Part shown: one piece after another, positions 15,532-24,221 of the stretch
Position numbering within the stretch: the first letter of the stretch is position 1
How the letters are laid out: every line of letters starts with the position of its first letter
Assembly (NCBI GenBank): GCA_003647375.1
Contig: QMMS01000025.1
Location: 1-25,798 of the forward strand
Origin: Deltaproteobacteria bacterium
Lineage (GTDB): Bacteria > Desulfobacterota > Desulfobacteria > Desulfobacterales > B30-G6
Length of the DNA stretch: 25,798 nt
Reading direction: 5' to 3'
Notes under the pieces: generated by a model
The model's input: only the letters and a program-made list of their open reading frames with translations
The model's database searches: none
What the model was told of the DNA's origin: nothing
Made by a program: the position numbers and the translations under genes

Positions 15532-18500
15532 CTAGGGTCCATCCAGTTTCCGGAAATGCTCTATTATCGGGCCGAAAACACTTTCCGAAAGAGTTTCAAA
15601 GCGATTGTCCAATGGATTCAATCCTTCAAAACAATACGCAACATACGGATCAGCCGATTCAGACCATGAATGCTCATCGATCCACTTTTTCCCGGCAGAC
15701 TTCAACGCTGCTTCGCGATTTCTTGAATATTGTATCACCTGTTCAGCATAAGCGTAGGATGATGCCGGGAAAAAATGAATCGGCTCAGCCAGGCCCTCCC
15801 AAAAGATCGCCAGGAGAGATTCCAAAATCACATGACTGCCCATCACCGGTGTAAACTCAAATGCCGCGTTACGAGCGATATACCAGCTCTTCCCCGGAAG
15901 CTCATCTTCGAGACAACAGCGGACCAGGTGATATATCCACATTCGGATCATATCCCTGGGGTTCCATCGAGCATAACGAAAATAAAGGCAATCGTCTTCA
16001 TAGATGCCGGGAAGACTGCCTGTCAATGTAAAATCGCCGACCACCAGTTCGAATGCCTGCGCCTCCGGCGCCCTCTCCCGGATATAGCTTGCTATAAACT
16101 CGCCATACCTTTTGACATCCCGGGACATCCGGTTGAATTCATATGAACCGATTTCCGCGTGGGGAAGAATACCTCTGGCATCTATAGCAGGCTTTAGATC
16201 ATCCAGGTCGATCCCTTGCGCCTGATAACGGAACAGTTCCTGCTCCATCAGGTATCTGTCCAGGCCCTCCAGTCTGAAATTTTCCCTGTCATCCGGCAAA
16301 ACCGCCAATTCTTCAAAAACGATACCCAGACACTTTTGCATCAAGAACCTGGTTGGGTTCTTGAAAAAAAGGCACAATGTCTCGACATCCAATTGACGCC
16401 ATTCGTCTAACGGTGGCCCCAGGCTACCGGCAACGAATCTTTGGTGAGGTTCACTTGCTTTTTGTTGGGTCGCTGCCACAAAGTTTTCCTGAGAATAACT
16501 GAAAAACGGGCTTTCCTCCTGAAAGTACACCGGGGAGAATGCCTGCAATGGATGATGCTTTACAAGGACATCCGGGTCGACGCCGAACCGATCATGGATA
16601 TAATCGATGAGTTCGCTGACAAGGACTGAAGGAACGATTCTCGTGTTGTCCTGAACACTTTGTCCTATATAACTGATATAAAGTGTTTCCCTGGCTGAAA
16701 TCAGCGCTTCGAGAAACAGGTATTTATCATCATCCCGCCTGGATCGATCCCCTTTCATGGGCCGACCCGCCATCAAATCAAAACTCATTTTTCGAAAATC
16801 CCTGGGAAATTCGTTCGTACTCAGTCCCACCAGACAAATAACCTTGAAGGGTATGCTGCGCATGGGAAGCATGGCGCAGAATGTAACACCACCCGAGATA
16901 AATCCTGAGCCAAAAATATTGCCCCCGAGACTGTTGCGCAGGCAGGTTCTGAGGACCTCGATGTCAAGCCTATTCTCGAATTCAGAAACCTGGGCATTCT
17001 CGACCATCTGACCAATTGTTTTGCGCAGTATCTGTAGATCTCTTTCAAAAGGATCACCACAGGAAAACATCTGATTCAAGGTCGTGGTAAAAGCAGCAGC
17101 CCATTGGCGAATTGTTTTGGGTTTTTCTAAATTTGTGCAGGTTTGAAACATGCACGTTAAATAATCAAGAAATCTACCGAGCAGAAGACTGTCTTCTCCT
17201 TCCATGTTGTCATAGGGAAGAATACCCGAAAACAGGTTTTGATCGTTGCCCGTCATGGCCAACCCCAGGAGCAAGCGCTGGATCCCTGCCCCCCATGTAT
17301 TTTCATTCACAGCCGGCAGACCCAGTCGTGAGCGGGAAACCGCATCCCTTCCCCACCGGATATTGACATCCTTTACCCATCCCTCCAGGCGGGATAGATC
17401 CGCCTCGGTCAGTCCGAAATTCTCTCTTATGGCAGGATATTCCAGCAGATAAAGAACACGCCCCGCTTCCATCCTGCTTTCCGTCAGATCGAGAATGGCC
17501 ATGAAACCCTCGATCACACGACTCTCTTTGATCATACTCCTGTCGGCAACACTAAACGGAATACGCATCCTTTCTTCTGCAACGGTATCGAACACAGCAT
17601 GTATGAACGGTGCATATGTTTCAATATCCGGGATCATAACCAGGAGATCCCGGGGCATCAAAGCGGGATCTTCCTCCAGCATGGCAAGAATGCTGTCATA
17701 AAGTACCTCGATCTCCCGCATGGGGCTGTGACATGCATGCATGACAATACTGCTGTCTCCGGTAAACGGTTGTGACGTCTTATGCCCGCCCGCGGTTGGA
17801 TCAACGCCATTCCCGATTTCCTGATTATACGGAACTGCCGGCTCAACCAGATTGAGGATATCTGATTGTATGGTCGAGAGCATGGTCTGCCGGTGGGGCG
17901 GTTCAAACATCTCAATCTGTTCACAGTCGAGTTCACCGATCATCGAAATAAAGTCTTTTCCGAGTGCGCCCATGGTCGAAAGAATCCTGTTTCCCTTATC
18001 GAGATGCAGGTCTTGTGGTTTGATATCCCTGGACACGTAATGTTTTCTTATGCGACGGATGTCCCTGTTGGTAACGATCTCTTCCCAATATTCTCTGCAG
18101 GGATTCATGAGAAACAGATTGACCTGAACATGCTTCGACACTGCTGCCAATATCTGAAGATGAAACAAGGGAAGGTGCGAGATACCGAAGGCTGAAACCC
18201 GTTTCGGCAGGGATGGAACATCGGCATCATGGGTTGACAGTCTTTCAAGCAACATCTCACGCATACGTGCGCGGTGCATGGATTCCGCAGGTGTGTTGAT
18301 CGCCATCCACAGGTCTGCCTGCCAATGCTGGTTGAAATCGTCAGGTTTTTCTCCCTTTTCCCAGCCGAGAATCATCCCGGGTCGGAAAACCAGGTACTGG
18401 TCAAACAGGTCTGCGATCTTGCTTGACAGCTGAAACAGCTTTACACCCTCCTGATCATCCGAGAGGTAGGATCTCAGGGAGCCGTATGCAGGCCTGTGCA

Positions 18501-18816
18501 GGCACCCGGGCAGAATCGTCATAATTCTGAATGTCAAAGCATTGGAATCGAATATTGGGGACTCAGAAATGCCGGGCAGCAGTGATTGACACAGATAACT
18601 CAAAAAGACATTCGGGAAAGGGAAAAAACAGTTGGCACAAATGCGGTTGATTCCGGCCAGTTCCATGGAAACCCATCTGGCCATTCCCTGGCTTTGAACA
18701 ATGATCAGATCCTCTTCCAGCGGCGAGGGGAGCGGCACTCGCATTTCCTGAGCCAGCTGTTCCACGAGAATTTCGAGACGGTTGCTGGTAAAAACGTTGA
18801 AACCGGGTTTGGGCAT
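15532..18816 (-). CDS. recC: RecBCD subunit RecC
   Basis: About 1094 residues from ATG 18816, close to E. coli RecC (1122). The N-terminus reads FNVFTSNRLEIL then VQSQGMARWVSMEL and FFPFPNVFL, collinear with RecC (YHSNRLDVL, VQSTGMAQWL). Other supporting stretches are FGISHLPLFHLQIL, a long inactive helicase-like core, and FCAMLPMRSIPFKVICLVGLSTNEFPR. RecC holds the complex together and recognises Chi; its nuclease fold is inactive. A TTG at 18861 would add 15 residues, but no ribosome-binding site supports it, and ATG 18816 starts at the position expected from E. coli. Separated from recB by gpt and a plus-strand gene, unlike the recC-ptrA-recB-recD order of E. coli. Homology is clear though RecC diverges rapidly. 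Confidence 0.92.
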   Translation of the reverse strand: MPKPGFNVFTSNRLEILVEQLAQEMRVPLPSPLEEDLIIVQSQGMARWVSMELAGINRICANCFFPFPNVFLSYLCQSLLPGISESPIFDSNALTFRIMTILPGCLHRPAYGSLRSYLSDDQEGVKLFQLSSKIADLFDQYLVFRPGMILGWEKGEKPDDFNQHWQADLWMAINTPAESMHRARMREMLLERLSTHDADVPSLPKRVSAFGISHLPLFHLQILAAVSKHVQVNLFLMNPCREYWEEIVTNRDIRRIRKHYVSRDIKPQDLHLDKGNRILSTMGALGKDFISMIGELDCEQIEMFEPPHRQTMLSTIQSDILNLVEPAVPYNQEIGNGVDPTAGGHKTSQPFTGDSSIVMHACHSPMREIEVLYDSILAMLEEDPALMPRDLLVMIPDIETYAPFIHAVFDTVAEERMRIPFSVADRSMIKESRVIEGFMAILDLTESRMEAGRVLYLLEYPAIRENFGLTEADLSRLEGWVKDVNIRWGRDAVSRSRLGLPAVNENTWGAGIQRLLLGLAMTGNDQNLFSGILPYDNMEGEDSLLLGRFLDYLTCMFQTCTNLEKPKTIRQWAAAFTTTLNQMFSCGDPFERDLQILRKTIGQMVENAQVSEFENRLDIEVLRTCLRNSLGGNIFGSGFISGGVTFCAMLPMRSIPFKVICLVGLSTNEFPRDFRKMSFDLMAGRPMKGDRSRRDDDKYLFLEALISARETLYISYIGQSVQDNTRIVPSVLVSELIDYIHDRFGVDPDVLVKHHPLQAFSPVYFQEESPFFSYSQENFVAATQQKASEPHQRFVAGSLGPPLDEWRQLDVETLCLFFKNPTRFLMQKCLGIVFEELAVLPDDRENFRLEGLDRYLMEQELFRYQAQGIDLDDLKPAIDARGILPHAEIGSYEFNRMSRDVKRYGEFIASYIRERAPEAQAFELVVGDFTLTGSLPGIYEDDCLYFRYARWNPRDMIRMWIYHLVRCCLEDELPGKSWYIARNAAFEFTPVMGSHVILESLLAIFWEGLAEPIHFFPASSYAYAEQVIQYSRNREAALKSAGKKWIDEHSWSESADPYVAYCFEGLNPLDNRFETLSESVFGPIIEHFRKLDGP

Positions 18817-19046
18817 TTCAAACTCAATATTTAAATCAGGGGCATCACGGGATGAACTCAAATGGGGAGAAGAATACTAGTCTGCAACAAAATAAACGGT
18901 TAAACCTTTCACCCTTATGAGCAACAGTATCGCGTTTTATAAATTCGTGAAATGAATTTATTTATGCACCAATCAACCAGTTAAAAAATCGCATAAATCG
19001 CATCTGCCAGTAAGTAATCGTCACGCCAATGAACCGCTTGGGATCG

Positions 19047-19112
19047 AAATCACGAAAGTACGAAATCACGAAAAATACCATGAAGTTTTTCGTGATTGTT
19101 TTTATTTTTTTG
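19047..19112. repeat. Family E repeat (ATCACGAAA units) with hairpin
   Basis: Units CGAAATCA/CGAAAGTA repeat and then fold back: AATCACGAAAAA (19064-19075) pairs with 19086-19097 across a ten-base loop. On the plus strand a T-rich tail (GTTTTTATTTTTTT) follows, looking like a terminator, but no plus-strand gene lies upstream. The 18817-19153 gap holds nothing else I recognise. Confidence 0.7.
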
Positions 19113-19153
19113 CCACAAGACACACAAACAGTACAATTATCAGGGTAGGAAAG

Positions 19154-19543
19154 TTAGTCAAGAACGTGTGTATCCAAAACAAAACAGGTAAATCTACCCG
19201 TAAAAACCTTTTTTTTCCTTTGACTGATGACAACATCCACCATCTGTTTTTTCCCATCCACTTTCTGAACCGACGCTCGGGCCTCCAGGGTGTCACCCAC
19301 CTGGACCGGGCTAAGGAATTTAACATCGGCCGATCCCAGAACCACATTGGGGTGGTTGACAGCTAGCATGGCGGCATAATCGGCCAGACCGAACACAAAT
19401 CCACCATGAACAAGGCCGGTTTTGTCTGCAGCCATCTCCGGTAAGGCCGTAAATGTAACCTGACTCTCACCATTCTCTATGAACAGCGGTTTTCCGCATA
19501 GCGCCTGGTCTATGGCAAGGTGGGTACGGATATCGATAGTCAA
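19154..19543 (-). CDS. Hotdog-fold thioesterase (PaaI/YbgC-like)
   Basis: A 129-residue single-domain hotdog protein. The diagnostic motif is GLVHGGFVFGLADYAAMLAVN (His46-Gly47-Gly48 and Asp55), as in PaaI-type acyl-CoA thioesterases that hydrolyse acyl- or aryl-CoA to free acid and CoA. LSPVQVGDTLEARASVQK follows as the expected strand-turn-strand. Active-site residues are in place but the substrate cannot be inferred. GGGAGTG about nine bases before ATG 19543 is a good ribosome-binding site. It follows the signalling genes on the same strand but is separated from them by the family B element, so co-transcription is unlikely. Confidence 0.88.
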   Translation of the reverse strand: MTIDIRTHLAIDQALCGKPLFIENGESQVTFTALPEMAADKTGLVHGGFVFGLADYAAMLAVNHPNVVLGSADVKFLSPVQVGDTLEARASVQKVDGKKQMVDVVISQRKKKVFTGRFTCFVLDTHVLD

Positions 19544-19560
19544 ATGACACTCCCTATTCA

Positions 19561-19705
19561 GAAGACAGAAGGCAGGATACAGAACACAGAAGGCTGTTAG
19601 ACTGTAGGCTGTTAGCGACCTACAGCCTAACAGCCTACAGTCTAACAGCCTCCGAATACCATCCTATTCTGTATCCTGCATTCTGACTCCTGGATTCTTT
19701 CTCGA
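19561..19705. repeat. Family B repeat with 25-bp perfect hairpin
   Basis: Arms 19591-19615 and 19627-19651 are perfect 25-bp complements made of AGGCTGTT/AGACTGT units, with an 11-base loop. Outer arms CAGGATACAGAA (19573-19584) and its complement at 19667-19678 also match exactly. ATTCTGACTCCTG then follows, as in the copy at 14544-14680. It separates the thioesterase from the FHA gene. Confidence 0.88.
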
Positions 19706-19731
19706 ACCTAAGCTGAGCGATTGGCCCGGCA

Positions 19732-20439
19732 TCAGTTTTTATAGATGAACTGAATCTTGATCGAACCCAGTTCGATAATATCAAACTCATTCAGGAGGAC
19801 CGATTCCTTGACAGCCACATCATTGACTTTTGGTTTGGCCATACCGCCCACATAGCTAAGATAGTATCCCTTGGGTCTCTTACTGACGGTAGCGGCTGTT
19901 TTTCCGATCATAAAGCCTTTGACGATGATATCACAAGAGGCGTCTTTCCCTATCTTGATCAGTTTCTTTTCTATTTCCAGTTCACCCTCACCACCAGCAA
20001 GAAAAGACAAAACACCCATGGATTCCTTTTTCCTGATGCTCCCCGCCACATTTCCGGAGCTTTTTGACAGCATGTCGCGGTACTTGTCGGTATCCATGAC
20101 CATGGTTTTATCCATACCGCCGGCACTAGCGTCCGGCCTTTCTTCTCCCTCGGCATAGGCAAACACCAGGGTGTGCTTTCCGATACTCACCGTGTCTCCA
20201 TGCCCCAGCCAGTGCGTGGCAATGAGCTGGCCGTTGACAAATGTGCCATTTTTACTCTTCAGATCCGTCAGGAGGTATCCTTTGTCGATGGCATCGATCT
20301 TGGCATGCATACCGGAAACCGCCAGATTCTCAATCACGATGTCATTGCCCTCCCGGCGTCCAATCGTAATGTTTCTCCCCTGATCAAGCAGGAAATCATT
20401 GATCTTTGTATCCTTAAACTTCAGTATGAGATTCGGCAT
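19732..20439 (-). CDS. Protein with two FHA domains, second degenerate
   Basis: A 235-residue soluble protein. Domain 1 (residues 3-95) has the phospho-threonine-binding pattern: Gly27-Arg28, Ser42 and His45 (VSGMH) and Asn64-Gly65 (KSKNGTFVNG). A linker carries DKTMVMDTD with Thr112. Domain 2 (about 155-235) keeps the fold (IKIGKDASCDIIV, LNEFDIIELGSIKIQF) but has GK for GR and lacks the Ser-x-x-His and Asn-Gly pairs, so it probably does not bind phospho-threonine. FHA proteins read out Ser/Thr kinase signalling; its neighbours are a PP2C phosphatase and a Ser/Thr kinase. ATG 20439 is 28 bases after the phosphatase stop and has AGAGGGTG upstream, suggesting one operon. The target is unknown. 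Confidence 0.9.
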   Translation of the reverse strand: MPNLILKFKDTKINDFLLDQGRNITIGRREGNDIVIENLAVSGMHAKIDAIDKGYLLTDLKSKNGTFVNGQLIATHWLGHGDTVSIGKHTLVFAYAEGEERPDASAGGMDKTMVMDTDKYRDMLSKSSGNVAGSIRKKESMGVLSFLAGGEGELEIEKKLIKIGKDASCDIIVKGFMIGKTAATVSKRPKGYYLSYVGGMAKPKVNDVAVKESVLLNEFDIIELGSIKIQFIYKN

Positions 20440-20467
20440 ATTAACACCCTCTTAATATAATCAATAT

Positions 20468-21277
20468 TTATTGAAATAAGTTTGATAGAAACTTGAAGAA
20501 CCCTCCCTTGGGAGATTTTGTGTTCTTTATCTTCAGAACGACAACAGTCACGTTGTCACCTCCCATGCGTTGGTTAGACAGATCCACCAGTTTCCGGCAG
20601 GCTTTCTCAGGCTTTTCCTGTGCTACGATTTCATGGATCTCTTCCTTAGTGATCTTTTCCGTCAATCCATCAGAACCGATAACGAGTATGTCCCCTTTGA
20701 AACATTGAATTTCAGATATGTCAGCCTGAACTGTTTCGTTGATACCCATTGCCCGGGTCAACATATGTTTGAATTCATTGCCCAGTTGCTTGGCTTTATC
20801 GGGATCCATGGCACGCTGTTCAGCAAGGACCGTATGGGGAACCGACAGCAATTCAATGTTGCCGTCATGAATCAGATAGATGGGGCTGTCGCCGACATTG
20901 GCAGCAATAAGCGTACTGTCCGTAAAATAGACGGATGAAACAGTTGAGCCCATACCGCGATAAGTCTCACTATTCCGGGATGCCTGGAATACGCTCTTAT
21001 TTGCCAGGTGGATGCCCGAAAGCAGTCGATTGGCTTCCTTGGATAAGGATTCATCAGGATCCGCCAACTCCTCAACATCTCCATCCCCATTGAAGCGCTT
21101 GATGTAATCCCATAGGGTTTCCACCACCAGTTTGCTGGCAACCTCACCCGCCTGGTGTCCACCCATACCATCCGCGACCACATAAAACTGATTCTTGTCA
21201 TTTAAAAAAAGCGAATCCTCGTTATTCTTTCGCTTCATACCAATATCGGTAATTCCTGCAGATTCAATATGATACAT
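20468..21277 (-). CDS. PP2C-type Ser/Thr protein phosphatase
   Basis: A 269-residue PPM/PP2C phosphatase of the bacterial PrpC/Stp1 kind. Metal-binding and core motifs are present: NNEDS (18-22), VADGMGGHQAGEVAS (Asp36), MGSTVSSVYF, ANVGDSPIYLI, VIGSDGLTEKI and GGDNVTVVVLKI. It removes phosphate from Ser/Thr and most likely opposes the CHASE2 kinase encoded upstream. ATG 21277 (MYHIESAGITDIG) is chosen over an in-frame ATG at 21415 because the added 46 residues are encoded by the nested inverted repeat at 21298-21454. The FHA gene follows after 28 bases, so the two are likely co-transcribed. Confidence 0.93.
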   Translation of the reverse strand: MYHIESAGITDIGMKRKNNEDSLFLNDKNQFYVVADGMGGHQAGEVASKLVVETLWDYIKRFNGDGDVEELADPDESLSKEANRLLSGIHLANKSVFQASRNSETYRGMGSTVSSVYFTDSTLIAANVGDSPIYLIHDGNIELLSVPHTVLAEQRAMDPDKAKQLGNEFKHMLTRAMGINETVQADISEIQCFKGDILVIGSDGLTEKITKEEIHEIVAQEKPEKACRKLVDLSNQRMGGDNVTVVVLKIKNTKSPKGGFFKFLSNLFQ

Positions 21278-21297
21278 GCTCTTCTTTTCTGTTTTAA

Positions 21298-21454
21298 CTG
21301 AACTGAGCGATTTTTCCCGAAGAGGTGTGCCGAAATCTTGATGGAAAAGGGTTCGCAAAAAACACAGGCATACCCGTGGATCTGTCGAAGCTTTTTGCGA
21401 ACCCTCGATCCGCAAGAGATCGGTGCAGATCGAGATAAAAATCGCTCAGTTCAG
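21298..21454. repeat. Family G nested inverted repeat
   Basis: Outer arms 21298-21315 and 21437-21454 (CTGAACTGAGCGATTTTT and its complement) and inner arms 21348-21361 and 21392-21405 (AGGGTTCGCAAAAA) pair perfectly, so the whole element can fold as a long cruciform. It lies between the kinase stop and phosphatase start. GAGCGATT also recurs near 19714 without the second arm. Nothing else is seen in the 21278-21578 gap. Confidence 0.8.
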
Positions 21455-21578
21455 GTTTTAGTCTATAGCACAGTCGCTGTTCAAATGGCGATACCTGATG
21501 GTAATCGACAGTGTTTTTATAACATAAATGGATTCAGGTCAAGCATCGTGAGAAGAAGAACCGGTGACTATCAGTCCC

Positions 21579-24131
21579 TCATGAACCGTTTTTCTCCTTT
21601 TGCCGAACCATCATGGCGTCAATCCGCTTTCCGATTTGTCTGAGATGCGTGCACATCAGAGAAGCTTTTTGATAGCGCTTGTCCCTGTTTTTAATAAGGG
21701 CGTTATTCAAAACGGTTATGACCGGCTTAACAATCCTGGGGTTGAATTTTTTCGGGTCCTGATGGGGTTCGTTCATGATTTTGTTCATCAGCGCTGCCGG
21801 GTTGTCCGCATAAAAGGGAAGCCGCCCTGTCATGAGCTGGTACATCATCACACCGAGTGAAAAAATATCGGACCTGCCGTCTACCTTTTCCCCGGAGAAT
21901 TGCTCGGGGGACATGTAATACGGTGTTCCCTTGACAATGCCGGTCTGTGTCTGAGAGGTAGCGGTAATCCTGGCGATGCCAAAATCCGTGATCTTTACCA
22001 TATCGTTCTTCAAAAGCATGATGTTGGCCGGCTTGATATCCCTATGGACAATTCCCCTTTCATGGGCATATGCAAGGCCATCTGCGATATCGGCCATGTA
22101 GCCGATAACTTTTCGCATGGGCATCAAATTCTCTTTTTTGGTATATTTTTCCAGGTCTTCACCTTCCAGATACTCCATGGCAATATAGGCCAGGTCCTGT
22201 TCGTCCCCGGCGTCATAAATGGTGACGATGTTGGGGTGTGATAGCGTCCCGGCGCTTTCGGCTTCACGGAAAAATTTTTCCTTCAGACCTTTTATTTCAG
22301 ACGCATCATATTCATCGGCAAAGCGAAATGTCTTGATGGCGGTGGTCCGGTTGATTCTGGGATCTTTACCAAGATAGACGATTCCCATGGCACCTTTGCC
22401 CAGTTGTCTCTCAACTTCATAGCGGCCAAGGGTCGGTTTGGTATCGGTGCCGGTTTCCATAAGACCGTTGCCGTGGGTGTCTCCACTCAGAAAATTATCA
22501 CCAAATACCATGGTTTCGCTGGCCTGGAGCAATTTCTTTTTTCTCACCGTCACATCTTTAAACTTGCTGTCGTTCTTTTCTATGTATTCGTAGACGGCTG
22601 CAGCTTTATTGAACTGGCGCTTCCGTTCGTAATCAAGGGCCAGGTTATAAAGAATATCCTTCATCTCATCATCGACGGGTACCCGCCGAAGTTTGTCAAA
22701 AGCCATGTCCAGCATCCCCTGGCTCTGGAAACTCAACCCGAGCATACGGTTTGTCTCGGCGGACTCTCCCTCTACCTTGTCCCGATGAGCTTCCGTAACA
22801 AAATAGCTGAGGCTCACCACACCGATATACCCGATAATCAGTTCAATCAATGGATACATGGACGGTATCCACGTCCCGCCGGAAACAAATGCAAATGCAG
22901 TACCACCGATGAACAGCAGCAGCAGTGCTGCAAACACGATACCGGAAAACAGTGCTTTCAGTCGTGGAAGTACGAACGCGATAATGATACCGACAATAAT
23001 GATCATGATCAGCTCTGCAAGTTCGGTCCATGGCGGCTTTTGAACAAACGCCTTGTTCAATATGGCCCAGATCGTGTTCGCAGAAAACTCACCCACGGGC
23101 ATGGTCGGATCCATGGGAGTGCTCAGTGGATTCATGATACCCGCGGCAGAGGGACTCACCAGAACCAGTTTGTCTTTAAACACGCTATCCGGAATTTTGT
23201 CGTTGATAACATCAAAATAGGAAAAGCTGCGAAAAGAATTTCGAGGTCCTTTGAAACTGATCAGCATTTCCGAATACAGCGTAGTGGGCACTTCCACCTT
23301 AGATCCAAGGTAGACGGCCGTCCCCAGATCAGCACTGATGTCCTGTATGGGCATATTCAAAAAGATAGAGGCCACTCTCAAAGTGTAGGAGGGAAAATAG
23401 AGTCCATTATATTCATAAAGAAGCCGTTCACGCCTGGCGGTGCCATCCATGTCGTAACTTAAGTTGAAATGCCCGATACCCTTTGCGACTTTAAAAAAAG
23501 ATGCTATCGGCAGAACAATCTCATTGCCCCTGGGAACGCTGAAACCGCCCTCATTCTGAACATTTTGAATCGACTGGGCCATTAACGCAGGGTCGGGTTC
23601 TTCGTTCTTCTCCCCCACAACAGCCGATTCTTTGAAAAATATCGGCAGCACCACGTTGCCCGCCGCCTGGAGTGCTTCCGCCAACTTCTTGTCATTGTCG
23701 AGTCGAACCTGCGCATCCTGCAGCTCCTGAAGGAACGCTTTTCCCTCCCCACCGGTCTTTTTCAGAAGATTTTTCCCGAAAGTCGCCTCCAGCGATTCAA
23801 GTTCACGTAGCCCCTCGCTGATTTCGGCCTCGGTCAGGAGCAGATTGAGACCGATAACCCTGGGCTTTCCCTCGTTGATCTTCCGGATTCCCGTGGATAA
23901 CAATGATCGCGGCCATGGCCAGCGTCCCAGCTTTTCAATGGAATCTTCGTCAATGTCCACCATGACGATATCACTCTCAGCATCCGGTTCGCCCCTCAGC
24001 TTCATCATGACATCGTAATACTTCAGTTCAAGCGTATCGATAAATTGAAATCGTACGAACCAGAGCCCAAGAAACAGGATCATGATACCCAAACCCAGAA
24101 AAAGTCCCGGGTGCCTTTTGAGGACGTTCAT
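21579..24131 (-). CDS. CHASE2-domain Ser/Thr protein kinase
   Basis: An 850-residue membrane kinase. Residues 8-29 are a membrane anchor, about 30-360 a CHASE2 extracytoplasmic sensor (KYYDVMMKLRG, VDIDEDSIEKLGRWPWPR, KDKLVLVSPSAAGI), and about 372-445 three membrane helices. A helical, TPR-like linker (462-535) leads to a Hanks-type kinase (about 570-830). Kinase landmarks: glycine loop GKGAMG (578-583), Lys600 (AIKTF), HRDIKPAN with Asp698, DFG with Asp716, and GTPYYMSPEQ. All catalytic residues are present. Linker Thr540 (SETMVFGD) resembles a motif in the neighbouring FHA protein. ATG 24131 is chosen over 24185 because AAAGGAG precedes it by six bases. It likely senses an unknown periplasmic cue and phosphorylates cytoplasmic Ser/Thr. 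Confidence 0.93.
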   Translation of the reverse strand: MNVLKRHPGLFLGLGIMILFLGLWFVRFQFIDTLELKYYDVMMKLRGEPDAESDIVMVDIDEDSIEKLGRWPWPRSLLSTGIRKINEGKPRVIGLNLLLTEAEISEGLRELESLEATFGKNLLKKTGGEGKAFLQELQDAQVRLDNDKKLAEALQAAGNVVLPIFFKESAVVGEKNEEPDPALMAQSIQNVQNEGGFSVPRGNEIVLPIASFFKVAKGIGHFNLSYDMDGTARRERLLYEYNGLYFPSYTLRVASIFLNMPIQDISADLGTAVYLGSKVEVPTTLYSEMLISFKGPRNSFRSFSYFDVINDKIPDSVFKDKLVLVSPSAAGIMNPLSTPMDPTMPVGEFSANTIWAILNKAFVQKPPWTELAELIMIIIVGIIIAFVLPRLKALFSGIVFAALLLLFIGGTAFAFVSGGTWIPSMYPLIELIIGYIGVVSLSYFVTEAHRDKVEGESAETNRMLGLSFQSQGMLDMAFDKLRRVPVDDEMKDILYNLALDYERKRQFNKAAAVYEYIEKNDSKFKDVTVRKKKLLQASETMVFGDNFLSGDTHGNGLMETGTDTKPTLGRYEVERQLGKGAMGIVYLGKDPRINRTTAIKTFRFADEYDASEIKGLKEKFFREAESAGTLSHPNIVTIYDAGDEQDLAYIAMEYLEGEDLEKYTKKENLMPMRKVIGYMADIADGLAYAHERGIVHRDIKPANIMLLKNDMVKITDFGIARITATSQTQTGIVKGTPYYMSPEQFSGEKVDGRSDIFSLGVMMYQLMTGRLPFYADNPAALMNKIMNEPHQDPKKFNPRIVKPVITVLNNALIKNRDKRYQKASLMCTHLRQIGKRIDAMMVRQKEKNGS

Positions 24132-24221
24132 TTGATCTCCTTTGAAGTAATGCCAGAACGTAAAAGGCCTGTGACATTGTTTCAACCCTAAAAGCGTTCA
24201 CTGTTGGACATATAATGTTAT

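Noticed and set aside
19064..19112. Rho-independent terminator on the plus strand
   Set aside because: The hairpin and T tract look right, but no plus-strand gene lies upstream, and the hairpin is part of the family E repeat.
22404..23462. Plus-strand ORF of 352 residues opposite the kinase gene
   Set aside because: His-, Gln- and Lys-rich with no domain; antisense to the CHASE2-kinase coding frame.
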